A DNA stretch of 11,818 nucleotides from an uncultured Eubacteriales bacterium (GTDB lineage Bacteria > Bacillota > Clostridia > Oscillospirales > QAKW01), in assembly GCA_934378025.1 (NCBI GenBank), contig CAKRPM010000015.1, positions 1 through 11,818 on the forward strand. Direction: 5' to 3'. The position numbers and the translations under genes are program-made. Below the pieces are notes generated by a model that worked only from the letters and a program-made list of their open reading frames with translations, did no database searches and had not been told where the DNA came from. Below are positions 1 through 6,084 of this stretch, piece after piece; position 1 is the first letter of the stretch, and each line of letters begins with the position of its first letter.

Positions 1-58
1 GATTACGGCGGCGCTGTTGTCCTTTGCGTTTATGGGCTTTAACGGCCTGAGCTTTTAG
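1..58 (+). CDS. rnfA: RnfA/RsxA C-terminus (partial, 5' end outside window)
   Basis: Only the last 18 codons are present, in the frame starting at base 2 and ending with TAG at 56-58. They read ITAALLSFAFMGFNGLSF, which matches the hydrophobic end of RnfA/RsxA, an integral membrane subunit of the Rnf ferredoxin:NAD+ oxidoreductase (known family tail: ...LAFMGFxGL). The rnfB start lies 11 nt downstream, and its Shine-Dalgarno sequence overlaps this stop codon. The order rnfA-rnfB fits the clostridial rnfCDGEAB operon. The identification rests on a short tail plus synteny. Confidence 0.8.
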   Translation, partial: ITAALLSFAFMGFNGLSF

Positions 59-69
59 GAGGGAGAACA

Positions 70-873
70 ATGCCGGAAATTGTAAAAGTTATTTTAATTG
101 CCGCCGGGATTCTCGGCGGGATCGGCGCACTGCTGGGCGCAGTGCTGTCATTGATTTCCAAAGTGTTCAGCGTGGAGGAAGATCCGCGCAGCGCGCAAAT
201 TACCGCGGCACTGCCCGGCGCCAACTGCGGCGGCTGCGGCTATGCGGGCTGTTCGGCGTATGCTCAGGCGATTGTATCGGAGGGAGCGCCGATTAACGCC
301 TGTCATTCCGGCGGTCAGCCGGTGGCCGACCAAATTGCACATATCATGGGCGTCAGCGCGCAAAAAATGGAGCGCAGAGTCGCTTTTGTTCGTTGCAGCG
401 GCACTGCGGATCATGCTGTGGAAAAATATGTTTATCGCGGCATTTTGGATTGTAATGCCGCCATGCGGCTGCAAAGCGGACCGAAGCAGTGCGCGTATGC
501 CTGTCTGGGACTGGGCAGTTGCGCCGCCGTATGTCCGGAGGCGGCCATTACCGTTTCAAACGGCGTGGCAAGTGTAAGCGCGGCGCTGTGCGGCGGCTGC
601 GGAAAATGCGCGACGGTATGTCCGCGGCATGTGATTGATATGATTCCCGAAACGGCTGCGTTTACGGTCGGGTGTTCTTCCGAAAGTAAGGGCGTTCAGA
701 CCAAGAAGGATTGTTCGGCCGGCTGCATCGGTTGTCGGCTTTGCGAAAAGAATTGTCCCGAGGGGGCGATTGCCGTGACAAACAACGTGGCAAAAATCGA
801 TTACGAAAAATGTACCGGCTGCGGCCAATGCGCCGAAAAATGCCCGGTGAAAATTATTCGGAGGACGGTATGA
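70..873 (+). CDS. rnfB: RnfB, iron-sulfur subunit of the Rnf complex
   Basis: This is the electron-input subunit of the membrane Rnf complex, which couples ferredoxin oxidation and NAD+ reduction to ion translocation. The 267-residue protein has one N-terminal membrane helix (about residues 7-29). Next comes the RnfB-type 4Fe-4S domain with cysteines C53, C56, C61 and C78 (motif CGGCGYAGC). A ferredoxin-like C-terminal half is rich in cysteine ligands: C141/C145/C151/C155, C174/C177/C180/C184, C215/C219/C222/C225/C229 and C248/C251/C254/C258. It is longer than the proteobacterial form (about 190 residues), as is usual for clostridial RnfB with extra clusters. The start is supported by AGGAGG at 57-62, seven bases before the ATG. 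The stop overlaps the next start by 4 nt (870-873), so pncC is probably translationally coupled. Confidence 0.96.
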   Translation: MPEIVKVILIAAGILGGIGALLGAVLSLISKVFSVEEDPRSAQITAALPGANCGGCGYAGCSAYAQAIVSEGAPINACHSGGQPVADQIAHIMGVSAQKMERRVAFVRCSGTADHAVEKYVYRGILDCNAAMRLQSGPKQCAYACLGLGSCAAVCPEAAITVSNGVASVSAALCGGCGKCATVCPRHVIDMIPETAAFTVGCSSESKGVQTKKDCSAGCIGCRLCEKNCPEGAIAVTNNVAKIDYEKCTGCGQCAEKCPVKIIRRTV

Positions 874-1358
874 ACGCGGCGGAACAATGCCTGGCGCTGT
901 TACTGAAAAATCAAAAAACCATTGCGTTTGCGGAAAGCTGTACGGGCGGATTGCTTGCCAAAATGCTGACCGATCTTCCCGGTGCTTCCGCCGCCTTTGA
1001 ATGTGGCGTGGTTAGCTACAGCGGGCGTATAAAACATAAGCTGCTGGGCGTTTCGGAAGAAACGTTGCGGCGCTTTGGCGAGGTTAGTCCGCAGACCGCC
1101 TCGGAAATGGCCGAGGGAATTGTCGCGGCCTCCGGTGCGGATATCGGCGTCAGTATCACCGGTATTGCCGGACCGACCGGGGCAACCGAAACGAAAAGGG
1201 TGGGATTGATTTATATTGGGGTGAGCTTTTTGGGGCATACCTCGGTGGATCGGCTGGAGCTGTATGACGGCCGTTTCGATCGTGCCGCAAGAAGAGAGGC
1301 GGCCGCCGCCTTTGCCTTGAAAAAAGTATCTGCACTGCTTTCGGAGAAATCTTCGTAA
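870..1358 (+). CDS. pncC: Stand-alone CinA C-terminal domain / nicotinamide-nucleotide amidohydrolase (PncC)
   Basis: The product is a 162-residue CinA-C (PncC) family protein. Characterised members deamidate NMN to nicotinic acid mononucleotide in pyridine-nucleotide recycling. Family signatures are AESCTGG (residues 21-27), VVSYSG, GIAGPTG, and TKRVG in place of the usual TKPVG. The N-terminal MoCF-like domain of full-length CinA is absent and the length is normal for single-domain PncC. I chose the ATG at 870 because it overlaps the rnfB stop as ATGA and has GGAGG-like bases at 860-864. A further upstream extension in the same frame would lie inside rnfB. It is the last gene of this transcription unit, followed by a hairpin at 1365. 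Enzymatic activity is inferred from the family. Confidence 0.93.
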   Translation: MNAAEQCLALLLKNQKTIAFAESCTGGLLAKMLTDLPGASAAFECGVVSYSGRIKHKLLGVSEETLRRFGEVSPQTASEMAEGIVAASGADIGVSITGIAGPTGATETKRVGLIYIGVSFLGHTSVDRLELYDGRFDRAARREAAAAFALKKVSALLSEKSS

Positions 1359-1364
1359 CCTTTT

Positions 1365-1407
1365 GGCGCACCCGACCGTCGGTCGGGTGCGCCTATATCA
1401 TTTTTTA
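1365..1407 (+). terminator. Probable terminator after the rnf-pncC unit
   Basis: A perfect GC-rich inverted repeat runs from GGCGCACCCGACC to GGTCGGGTGCGCC (1365-1393, 13-bp stem, 3-nt loop). It lies 6 nt after the pncC stop. The first T run (1401-1406) starts 7 nt after the stem instead of immediately, so termination may be less sharp than at a textbook site. A second T run follows at 1412-1418. Confidence 0.75.
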
Positions 1408-1484
1408 TATATTTTTTTGACATATCATTGACAGATTGTGCAAAATGATATATAATCATTTCATAAAAGCTCACGGAGAATGAT
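1397..1484. promoter_or_regulatory. Cluster of five ATCATT/AATGAT elements around a promoter (candidate operator)
   Basis: The hexamer ATCATT or its complement occurs at 1397-1402, 1424-1429, 1444-1449 (inverted), 1455-1460 and 1479-1484 (inverted). Several extend into perfect inverted pairs: ATATCATT 1422-1429 with AATGATAT 1444-1451, AATGAT 1444-1449 with ATCATT 1455-1460 (5-nt gap), and ATAATCATT 1452-1460 with AATGATTAT 1479-1487. They flank and overlap the -35 and -10 of the promoter at 1428-1456. That is the usual layout of repressor or activator binding sites. No binding protein can be named from sequence alone. Confidence 0.45.
1428..1456 (+). promoter_or_regulatory. Consensus sigma-A promoter of the surface module
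   Basis: TTGACA (1428-1433), a 17-nt spacer and TATAAT (1451-1456) form an exact match to the vegetative consensus, with a predicted start near 1463. A second TTGACA lies 11 bp upstream (1417-1422). Both boxes overlap members of the ATCATT repeat cluster, so an otherwise very strong promoter is probably held under control. Confidence 0.85.
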
Positions 1485-1485
1485 T

Positions 1486-1578
1486 ATGAAACAAATGCTC
1501 TACAAAATTTATAGGAAGCTGGCTTTGCTTTTTTTCGGCGAAAAGGGATTTTTATGCCCTTTTCGCCGTTTTTCGTGA
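1486..1578 (+). CDS. Possible 30-residue leader peptide overlapping a terminator
   Basis: ATG at 1486 is preceded by CGGAGA (1474-1479) and opens a 30-codon frame ending with TGA at 1576. It begins MKQMLYKIYRKLALLFFGEK. The peptide is basic and hydrophobic, resembles no family I know, and has no striking run of one amino acid of the classical attenuator kind. Its last third is encoded inside the terminator hairpin at 1536-1573, so translation would run through that stem. It sits about 23 nt after the predicted transcription start and 32 nt before the secreted hydrolase gene. It could be a real leader peptide, a small membrane-active peptide, or a chance frame. Confidence 0.35.
   Translation: MKQMLYKIYRKLALLFFGEKGFLCPFRRFS
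1536..1573 (+). terminator. Rho-independent terminator in the leader (candidate attenuator)
   Basis: CGGCGAAAAGGG (1536-1547) and CCCTTTTCGCCG (1557-1568) form a perfect 12-bp stem with a 9-nt loop, followed directly by five T. It lies between the promoter at 1428-1456 and the start codon at 1611, and I see no second promoter between it and that gene. Transcripts must therefore read through it to reach the hydrolase gene, unless it simply ends a short RNA of about 110 nt. Confidence 0.8.
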
Positions 1579-1610
1579 TAGAAAATTTAAAAATTTAGGA
1601 GAAAAATATT

Positions 1611-2582
1611 ATGCATAAAAAATTCAAAAAAATGATTTCTGCTATTGCAGTTTCGATTGTCATTGTTTTAACTGTTTCGGCTATGACTGTTGCAAGTGCT
1701 GATACTTTATTGGAAGAAAATTCAACACAGCGCCTTTTGGAATATGTATCCAATTTATTAGGCTTTCCGCAAGAAGATATCAACGCAATGTACGATGGCT
1801 TTGAAAATCAAAATGATTTTTTGATTGAGGTTGACAGCATGCTTCAAGACATAATCTTTTATGAAAATTGGGATGCAAGCATTAAAACCGTTCAAAGTCT
1901 GGAAGAAATTAGTGATGATCTGGGCATAAGCGCCGAATTGCTTCAACATCACATCGATATATGCGGAAAAGAGTATTTTATGAGCCGCGTGTTACAGCAG
2001 GAGGTTGAGCCTTTGGCAAGTTCCGAAGGATCGGAAATCGGATACACAAAATTTAAAGAGTATTACAATTTGTCGCATACCGGAAATATATATTTAACCA
2101 AGGACAGCGTTACTGTCGGATATCGACATGGCCATGCGGGTATTGTTTCTAGCCATGTAAAAGACAAGAAAACAATAATGGAGGCACTTGGCAAAAACAG
2201 TGATCCCGAAAAAGAGGTGGCTGAACAGGATTTATGGGTATGGCAACATAAGAACACCATTGCTGTGTATTATCCCAGTAATACGACAACCGAAAAACGT
2301 GAAAATGCCGGACGTTATTCTAAAACTATGGATTTTGCAAACTATACCGCCTTGGTTAAAAAAGGAGAGGCAGTAGATGTCTTCCCGAAAGTGAACTGCA
2401 TTTCATTGGTATATCTGTCATACTTAATGGGTGTAGGTAATAGTTATGATTTAGTGCCGCAAGTCGGTTCCGGGTCACTTCTTTATCCGTCACAGGTGCA
2501 ATTTTCGCCGATCATTGCGATAAAGACAACCGGTAACGGAATGTTACGCACTTCAAACTGGAATGATTACAATTGGGGTTAA
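1611..2582 (+). CDS. Secreted YiiX/C92-like permuted papain-fold cysteine hydrolase
   Basis: The protein has 323 residues. It starts with a signal peptide: basic MHKKFKK, a hydrophobic core at 9-27, and a likely cleavage after ASA at 28-30, so it should be exported. Residues about 31-140 are helical-looking and unrecognised. The C-terminal half has the order expected of the circularly permuted NlpC/P60 (YiiX/YebB, Peptidase_C92) group: GNIYLT at 158-163 in place of the usual GDIxxx, GHAGI with H175, MEALG with E191, and late NCISLVY with C263. LYPSQ at 291-295 resembles the family's closing Pro-containing motif. H175 and C263 are my proposed catalytic pair. Family members hydrolyse amide or ester bonds in peptides or lipids, and the substrate here is unknown. 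The start has AGGAG at 1597-1601. The gene is much AT-richer than its neighbours (about 30% GC at 1621-1680). A lipoprotein gene follows after 3 nt. Confidence 0.7.
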   Translation: MHKKFKKMISAIAVSIVIVLTVSAMTVASADTLLEENSTQRLLEYVSNLLGFPQEDINAMYDGFENQNDFLIEVDSMLQDIIFYENWDASIKTVQSLEEISDDLGISAELLQHHIDICGKEYFMSRVLQQEVEPLASSEGSEIGYTKFKEYYNLSHTGNIYLTKDSVTVGYRHGHAGIVSSHVKDKKTIMEALGKNSDPEKEVAEQDLWVWQHKNTIAVYYPSNTTTEKRENAGRYSKTMDFANYTALVKKGEAVDVFPKVNCISLVYLSYLMGVGNSYDLVPQVGSGSLLYPSQVQFSPIIAIKTTGNGMLRTSNWNDYNWG

Positions 2583-2585
2583 ATA

Positions 2586-3683
2586 ATGAGTAATACAAAA
2601 AGAATAGTTTGCGTTTTATTAGTGGTACTTTGCTGCTTTTCGGGCTGCAAAAAAAATAAAACGGACGGATTGGCGTGTGAGATGTATGTTGCGAACAACA
2701 ATACATCGGGATACTTGATGTATGTTTTTCAAAACGGCAGCTTGATTGAAAAGGGAGATTGCTCGCCGGCGCTGGACGGCTGTACACCGCGCTATATTCG
2801 GACGCGGGCGGCGCAGCACGACGGAATCGATAACCATGCTGCGTATCTGCTTTATGGGCAGTTGGACGACTATTGGGTGGATGAAACCAAGGAGTTTTAT
2901 CTTTATTCCTCGGGCGATGTGACCACGGTTTTGTATTATAACAATAATGCGAAAAAAGAAATAGAAGTACCCAATGACGGATTTGAATACCGTCACTTGC
3001 GCTATAAAGATGATACATTGTATCTGGTTTCATCCGTTCAGGAAAAAAACAATTTGATGAATTTTAATGTTGTTAAAATCGATCCCGAGAAAAACCAAAG
3101 TACAACGCTGCATTTTTCTGCGCCGGCATGGAAATCCAGTATGCCGATGGGACCGGCGAATACATTGCGTATTTTAACTGCGGATAACAATTTGCTGGAT
3201 GCCTACGGTGTCGACGATGAAAAAGGCGAGTATAAAACGGTTGCCTTCATGATGCGGCCGGACGGAACGTACAAGGAAATTCCGTTTGAAAAACCGTATG
3301 GGCTGGTTGCTTTCTTTTATAATACGGCGGAAGGGTTTGCAATGCTGGAGCACAGCATGGACGGCTCCGAGCGCAAAAAGGAAGATTTTTATATGCGGGT
3401 GCGCTACTTTGATAAAGACGCAAACGAACTTCGCAGTAAAGAAATCGACTGCACCGAATTGCAGGCCAAAACCAAAGGGCTTTTAAACGTCGAGCATGCG
3501 GTTGCCTATCATGACGGTGTTTTATACATCGGCGTTTCGGCCGACGGTCGGTTGTATTTATGCCGTTATAACGAGGAAACGGAGCAGCTGACGATCGATC
3601 AGTCGGTACGGGGCAGTTGGGGATTCGAACTTGAGCTGGTGGAGTATCGCGGCGGTATTGCCTGTTCGCTGCCTGACCGATAA
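2586..3683 (+). CDS. Lipoprotein of unknown function, probably beta-rich
   Basis: The 365-residue product starts with a lipoprotein signal: MSNTKR, a hydrophobic stretch at 7-18, and a lipobox FSGC with Cys21, followed by a lysine-rich linker. It is therefore predicted to be anchored on the outer face of the membrane. The remainder lacks further membrane segments. It has recurrent short strands of the type DxLYLVSS (about 139-146) and GVLYIGVSADGRLYLCRY (about 316-333), which suggests a beta-propeller-like fold. I recognise no enzyme motif. The start is 3 nt after the hydrolase stop, with only a weak GGGG at 2575-2578 as ribosome binding site, so translation is probably coupled. It shares the transcript of the secreted hydrolase and may work with it at the cell surface (inference). 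Confidence 0.65.
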   Translation: MSNTKRIVCVLLVVLCCFSGCKKNKTDGLACEMYVANNNTSGYLMYVFQNGSLIEKGDCSPALDGCTPRYIRTRAAQHDGIDNHAAYLLYGQLDDYWVDETKEFYLYSSGDVTTVLYYNNNAKKEIEVPNDGFEYRHLRYKDDTLYLVSSVQEKNNLMNFNVVKIDPEKNQSTTLHFSAPAWKSSMPMGPANTLRILTADNNLLDAYGVDDEKGEYKTVAFMMRPDGTYKEIPFEKPYGLVAFFYNTAEGFAMLEHSMDGSERKKEDFYMRVRYFDKDANELRSKEIDCTELQAKTKGLLNVEHAVAYHDGVLYIGVSADGRLYLCRYNEETEQLTIDQSVRGSWGFELELVEYRGGIACSLPDR

Positions 3684-3699
3684 GACTTTAATTTTAAAT

Positions 3700-3743
3700 A
3701 AAACGAGTCCCCGAAAAGCAATCGCTTTTCGGGGGCTCGTTTT
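3700..3743. terminator. Bidirectional terminator between convergent genes
   Basis: ACGAGTCCCCGAAAAGC (3703-3719) pairs with GCTTTTCGGGGGCTCGT (3724-3740): 17 bp with one G-U wobble and a 4-nt loop. The stem is flanked by AAA on the left and TTT on the right. It lies between the lipoprotein stop (3683, +) and the regulator stop (3745, -), so it can serve both strands. Confidence 0.92.
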
Positions 3744-3744
3744 G

Positions 3745-4107
3745 TTATTTTTTCAGGTGCTTTTTAATTGCGCTGAAGGTTTCGTCGCTGATGTCGTGCT
3801 CGATTTTGCAGGCGTCCTGCGCCGCAATTTCCGGGCTGACCCCGAGTCGGATCAGGCAATCACTCAAAATTCTGTGCCGTTCTAAGATTTTTTGCGCAAT
3901 TTCCCGGCCGGTTTCGGTCAACTTAATGGTGCCGTCTTTTTCAATGGTAATATACTCGCCTTTTTTCAACAGCCCCATGGCGCGGCTGATACTGGGTTTG
4001 GAATAGCCCATATAAGTGCTGACGTCGATAGAACGAACCGCCGGTTTTTCCAGAGATAAGAGCAAAATGGTTTCCAAATACATTTCGCCCGATTCTTGCA
4101 GATGCAT
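3745..4107 (-). CDS. Short DtxR/MntR-family metal-dependent transcriptional repressor
   Basis: This 120-residue protein has an N-terminal winged helix-turn-helix (about 8-70; recognition region SKPSISRAMGLLKKGEY at 36-52) and a helical metal-binding and dimerisation domain (71-120). The C-terminal SH3-like domain of DtxR is absent. By alignment from memory, the primary site residues are M9, C100, E103 and H104, matching DtxR M10/C102/E105/H106. MntR has Asp at the first of these positions. This points to Fe(II) sensing, though that is not proven. Ancillary-site residues are only partly kept (H78 present). I chose the ATG at 4107 because AAGGA lies 9 nt upstream. The longer frame from 4149 has no ribosome binding site and its first codon would lie upstream of the -10-proximal transcription start. 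A promoter and possible self-operator lie just upstream. Confidence 0.9.
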   Translation of the reverse strand: MHLQESGEMYLETILLLSLEKPAVRSIDVSTYMGYSKPSISRAMGLLKKGEYITIEKDGTIKLTETGREIAQKILERHRILSDCLIRLGVSPEIAAQDACKIEHDISDETFSAIKKHLKK

Positions 4108-4125
4108 GTTCTTCAGTCCTTTTAT

Positions 4126-4144
4126 TGTAGTTAGCTTAGTATAA
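4126..4144. promoter_or_regulatory. Candidate DtxR-type operator overlapping the regulator's -10
   Basis: TGTAGTTAGCTTAGTATAA matches the DtxR/IdeR consensus TTAGGTTAGCCTAACCTAA at 12 of 19 positions, including the GTTAGC core. It is an imperfect palindrome (10 of 14 in the central part) and overlaps the -10 of the regulator's own promoter. Autoregulation is an inference. Confidence 0.35.
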
Positions 4145-4166
4145 CACAAAAAAATGCTTTTTGCAA
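4138..4166 (-). promoter_or_regulatory. Promoter of the DtxR-family gene
   Basis: On the minus strand, TTGCAA (4166-4161) and TATACT (4143-4138) are separated by exactly 17 nt. The predicted transcription start is near 4131, about 24 nt before the chosen ATG at 4107, which agrees with the shorter start. Confidence 0.65.
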
Positions 4167-4236
4167 GAGGTCAAACGCCCGGATCAAAAATAAGTGTCAA
4201 AAAAGATAATTATTTGGTGATATTATCTATTGTTTT

Positions 4237-4266
4237 TTGCCGCAGAGTGTGCAATACTTTTATAGA
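4237..4266 (+). promoter_or_regulatory. Possible promoter of the antiporter gene
   Basis: TTGCCG (4237-4242), an 18-nt spacer and TATAGA (4261-4266) lie 30 nt before the antiporter ATG. Each box matches the consensus at four or five of six positions. This is only a candidate. Confidence 0.35.
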
Positions 4267-4295
4267 TAAAAAGCAGTGGGGGAACAGGATACTTT

Positions 4296-5594
4296 ATGAA
4301 ATTTGAATTGATGCGGGTAATTTTATATCTCGGCATTATCTTGCTGGCGACAAAGTCGCTGGGGCTTTTGATGCGCAAACTCGGATTGCCGCAGGTGGTC
4401 GGCATGGTGCTGGCGGGTCTTTTAATCGGCCCGGCCATTTTTTCCAATCTCGGCATCGGCTTTTCGGGGCTGGTTCATCCGACGACGGAGGAAATGGAGG
4501 CTTTGCAGGTTTTCTCGCAGGTCGGCGTGATTATGATTTTGTTTTCCAGCGGACTGGAAACCGATGTCAGGGAGCTGAAAAAAAGCGGACTGGCTGCGGG
4601 CTGTGTGGCGCTGGTCGGCGTATTGGTACCGATGGCGCTCGGCTTTTTGTTGGCCGTGCTGTGCATGGGCGGTTTTTCGGTGCTGCAAAATCATGATCAA
4701 CTGATGAACGCTTTGTTTGTCGGGATTATTCTGGCGGCCACCAGCGTCGGCATCACGGTGGAAACGCTGCGCGAGCTGGGACGTTTGAATACCAAGGTCG
4801 GCACCACGGTGCTCAGCGCGGCAATTATCGATGATGTCATCGGGATTATTACGCTGAGTATTGTAACCAGTTTGAACGGCAAAGGCAATATTTTGATGAC
4901 GCTTGCAAAAGCGGCCGGCTTTTTTGTGTTTTGCATCGGCGCGGGCTTATTGCTGCGGTATTTCTTCCAGTGGATGGAGAAAAAATATCCGCATACCCGC
5001 CGCATCGGCATTTGGGCGCTGGTGATGTGCTTTGTATTTGCCTATTGTGCGGAGGAGTGGTTTGGAATTGCCGCAATTACCGGCGCTTATATGGCGGGGC
5101 TGATGCTCAGCGGTATGCCGGATACCACTTTCGTGGATCGCAAGGTGGTGGTCAGCGGCTATATGATTTTCACCCCGATTTTCTTTGCGTATATCGGAAT
5201 CAGCGCCGACTTCAGCAATTTTACGATGAGCGAGCTTTGGTTCGGACTGCTGTTTGTGGCAGTCGGCATAATCGGTAAAATCGTCGGTTGCGGACTGACG
5301 GCACGTGCTTTTCATTATGACGGGCGTGATTCGCTGATCATCGGCGTCGGCATGATCGCCAGAGGCGAGGTGGCGTTGGCCGTGTATTCGACGGGGCAGT
5401 CGCTCATTGCCAGAGCGCAGGACGGCTCGTTGATCGGCATTGATCCGTTGGTGGGCACCATTATGCTGATCGTAATTTCCTCCGTGCTTTGCCCGGTATT
5501 GTTGAAAATTGTATTTAAGAAAAAACGCACGATTTACCACGATAATCACATGAAGAAAACCGTAAATACGGTAGCGGCCAGATTGGATGATTGA
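4296..5594 (+). CDS. CPA2-family cation:proton antiporter
   Basis: This is a 432-residue integral membrane protein with about 11-13 hydrophobic segments covering residues 6-408 and a short basic cytoplasmic tail. It belongs to the Na+/H+ exchanger superfamily, CPA2 branch. The N-terminal part carries the pattern LGLPQVVGMVLAGLLIGP (29-46). ILFSSGLETD (81-90) precedes the core, and ATSVGITVETL (148-158) contributes to the broken-helix region. IDD (D179-D180) is the likely ion-binding acidic pair, and GMIARGEVAL (352-361) is the late charged motif. It lacks the TrkA-N domain found in KefB/KefC, so ligand-gated K+ efflux is less likely than simple Na+(K+)/H+ exchange. Ion specificity cannot be read from the sequence. 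AGGA lies 6 nt before the ATG. It is divergent from the DtxR-family gene and overlaps the glycosylase gene by 8 nt. Confidence 0.92.
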   Translation: MKFELMRVILYLGIILLATKSLGLLMRKLGLPQVVGMVLAGLLIGPAIFSNLGIGFSGLVHPTTEEMEALQVFSQVGVIMILFSSGLETDVRELKKSGLAAGCVALVGVLVPMALGFLLAVLCMGGFSVLQNHDQLMNALFVGIILAATSVGITVETLRELGRLNTKVGTTVLSAAIIDDVIGIITLSIVTSLNGKGNILMTLAKAAGFFVFCIGAGLLLRYFFQWMEKKYPHTRRIGIWALVMCFVFAYCAEEWFGIAAITGAYMAGLMLSGMPDTTFVDRKVVVSGYMIFTPIFFAYIGISADFSNFTMSELWFGLLFVAVGIIGKIVGCGLTARAFHYDGRDSLIIGVGMIARGEVALAVYSTGQSLIARAQDGSLIGIDPLVGTIMLIVISSVLCPVLLKIVFKKKRTIYHDNHMKKTVNTVAARLDD

Positions 5595-6084
5595 AATGAA
5601 GTATACCTTGGTGACGCACACGCTGCCGCCCTTTGTCCGCCCGGACAGTCAGGTACTGATATTGGGCACCATGCCCTCGCCGAAGTCGAGAGAAATTTCT
5701 TTTTATTACGGCCATCCGCAAAACCGATTTTGGCGGGTGCTGGCGGCGCTGTTTGACGAAAGCGTGCCGCAAGATAATGCGGCGCGTCAAAGGCTGTTGC
5801 AGGCGCATAAAATTGCACTGTGGGATGTGCTCGCAAGCTGCGAGATTTGCGGCGCTTCGGACGCGTCCATTCGAAATGCGCAGCCCAATGATGTGGCGAG
5901 CCTGGTGCGGGACAGTCAAATTACCCGCATTTTCACCACCGGCAAACGGGCGTATGATCTTTACCGCAGATTTTGCGAAGAAAAGGTGGGGCTGCCGGCC
6001 GAGCCGCTGCCCAGCACCAGCCCGGCCAATGCCGCCATGAGCCTTGAAAAACTGATTGAAGCGTATAAAAAAATAGTGCCGTGA
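5587..6084 (+). CDS. Hypoxanthine-DNA (deoxyinosine) glycosylase, UDG superfamily family 6-like
   Basis: This 165-residue protein of the uracil-DNA glycosylase superfamily most resembles the hypoxanthine-DNA glycosylase group, which removes deaminated adenine from DNA in base-excision repair. Visible motifs are VLILGTMPSPKS (23-34), YYGHPQNRFW (40-49), ALWDVL, FTTGKRAYDLY and LPSTSPANAA near the C-terminus. N46 in HPQNRFW is the likely catalytic Asn of this family, though I assign that from memory. The frame opens at 5587, inside the end of the antiporter gene (8-nt overlap). A second ATG at 5596 follows GGATG at 5583-5587 and may be the real start, giving 162 residues. Its stop codon lies inside the downstream terminator stem. 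The pairing with an antiporter looks like transcriptional convenience. Confidence 0.85.
   Translation: MIEMKYTLVTHTLPPFVRPDSQVLILGTMPSPKSREISFYYGHPQNRFWRVLAALFDESVPQDNAARQRLLQAHKIALWDVLASCEICGASDASIRNAQPNDVASLVRDSQITRIFTTGKRAYDLYRRFCEEKVGLPAEPLPSTSPANAAMSLEKLIEAYKKIVP

Noticed and set aside
1422..1487. Fur or PerR box in the repeat cluster
   Set aside because: The letters are similar, but no copy fits TGATAATnATTATCA or TTATAATnATTATAA in spacing, so no regulator is assigned.
2512..3033. Minus-strand frame of 173 codons opposite the lipoprotein gene
   Set aside because: It crosses the boundary of two plus-strand genes that have signal peptides and proper spacing. No start signal supports it.
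4108..4149. Extended N-terminus for the DtxR-family protein from the ATG at 4149
   Set aside because: It has no ribosome binding site, lies upstream of the predicted transcription start near 4131, and adds residues before the family's normal start.
4947..5621. Minus-strand frame of 224 codons opposite the antiporter
   Set aside because: It mirrors a clear membrane protein gene. The translation is His/Arg-rich and unlike any family I know.
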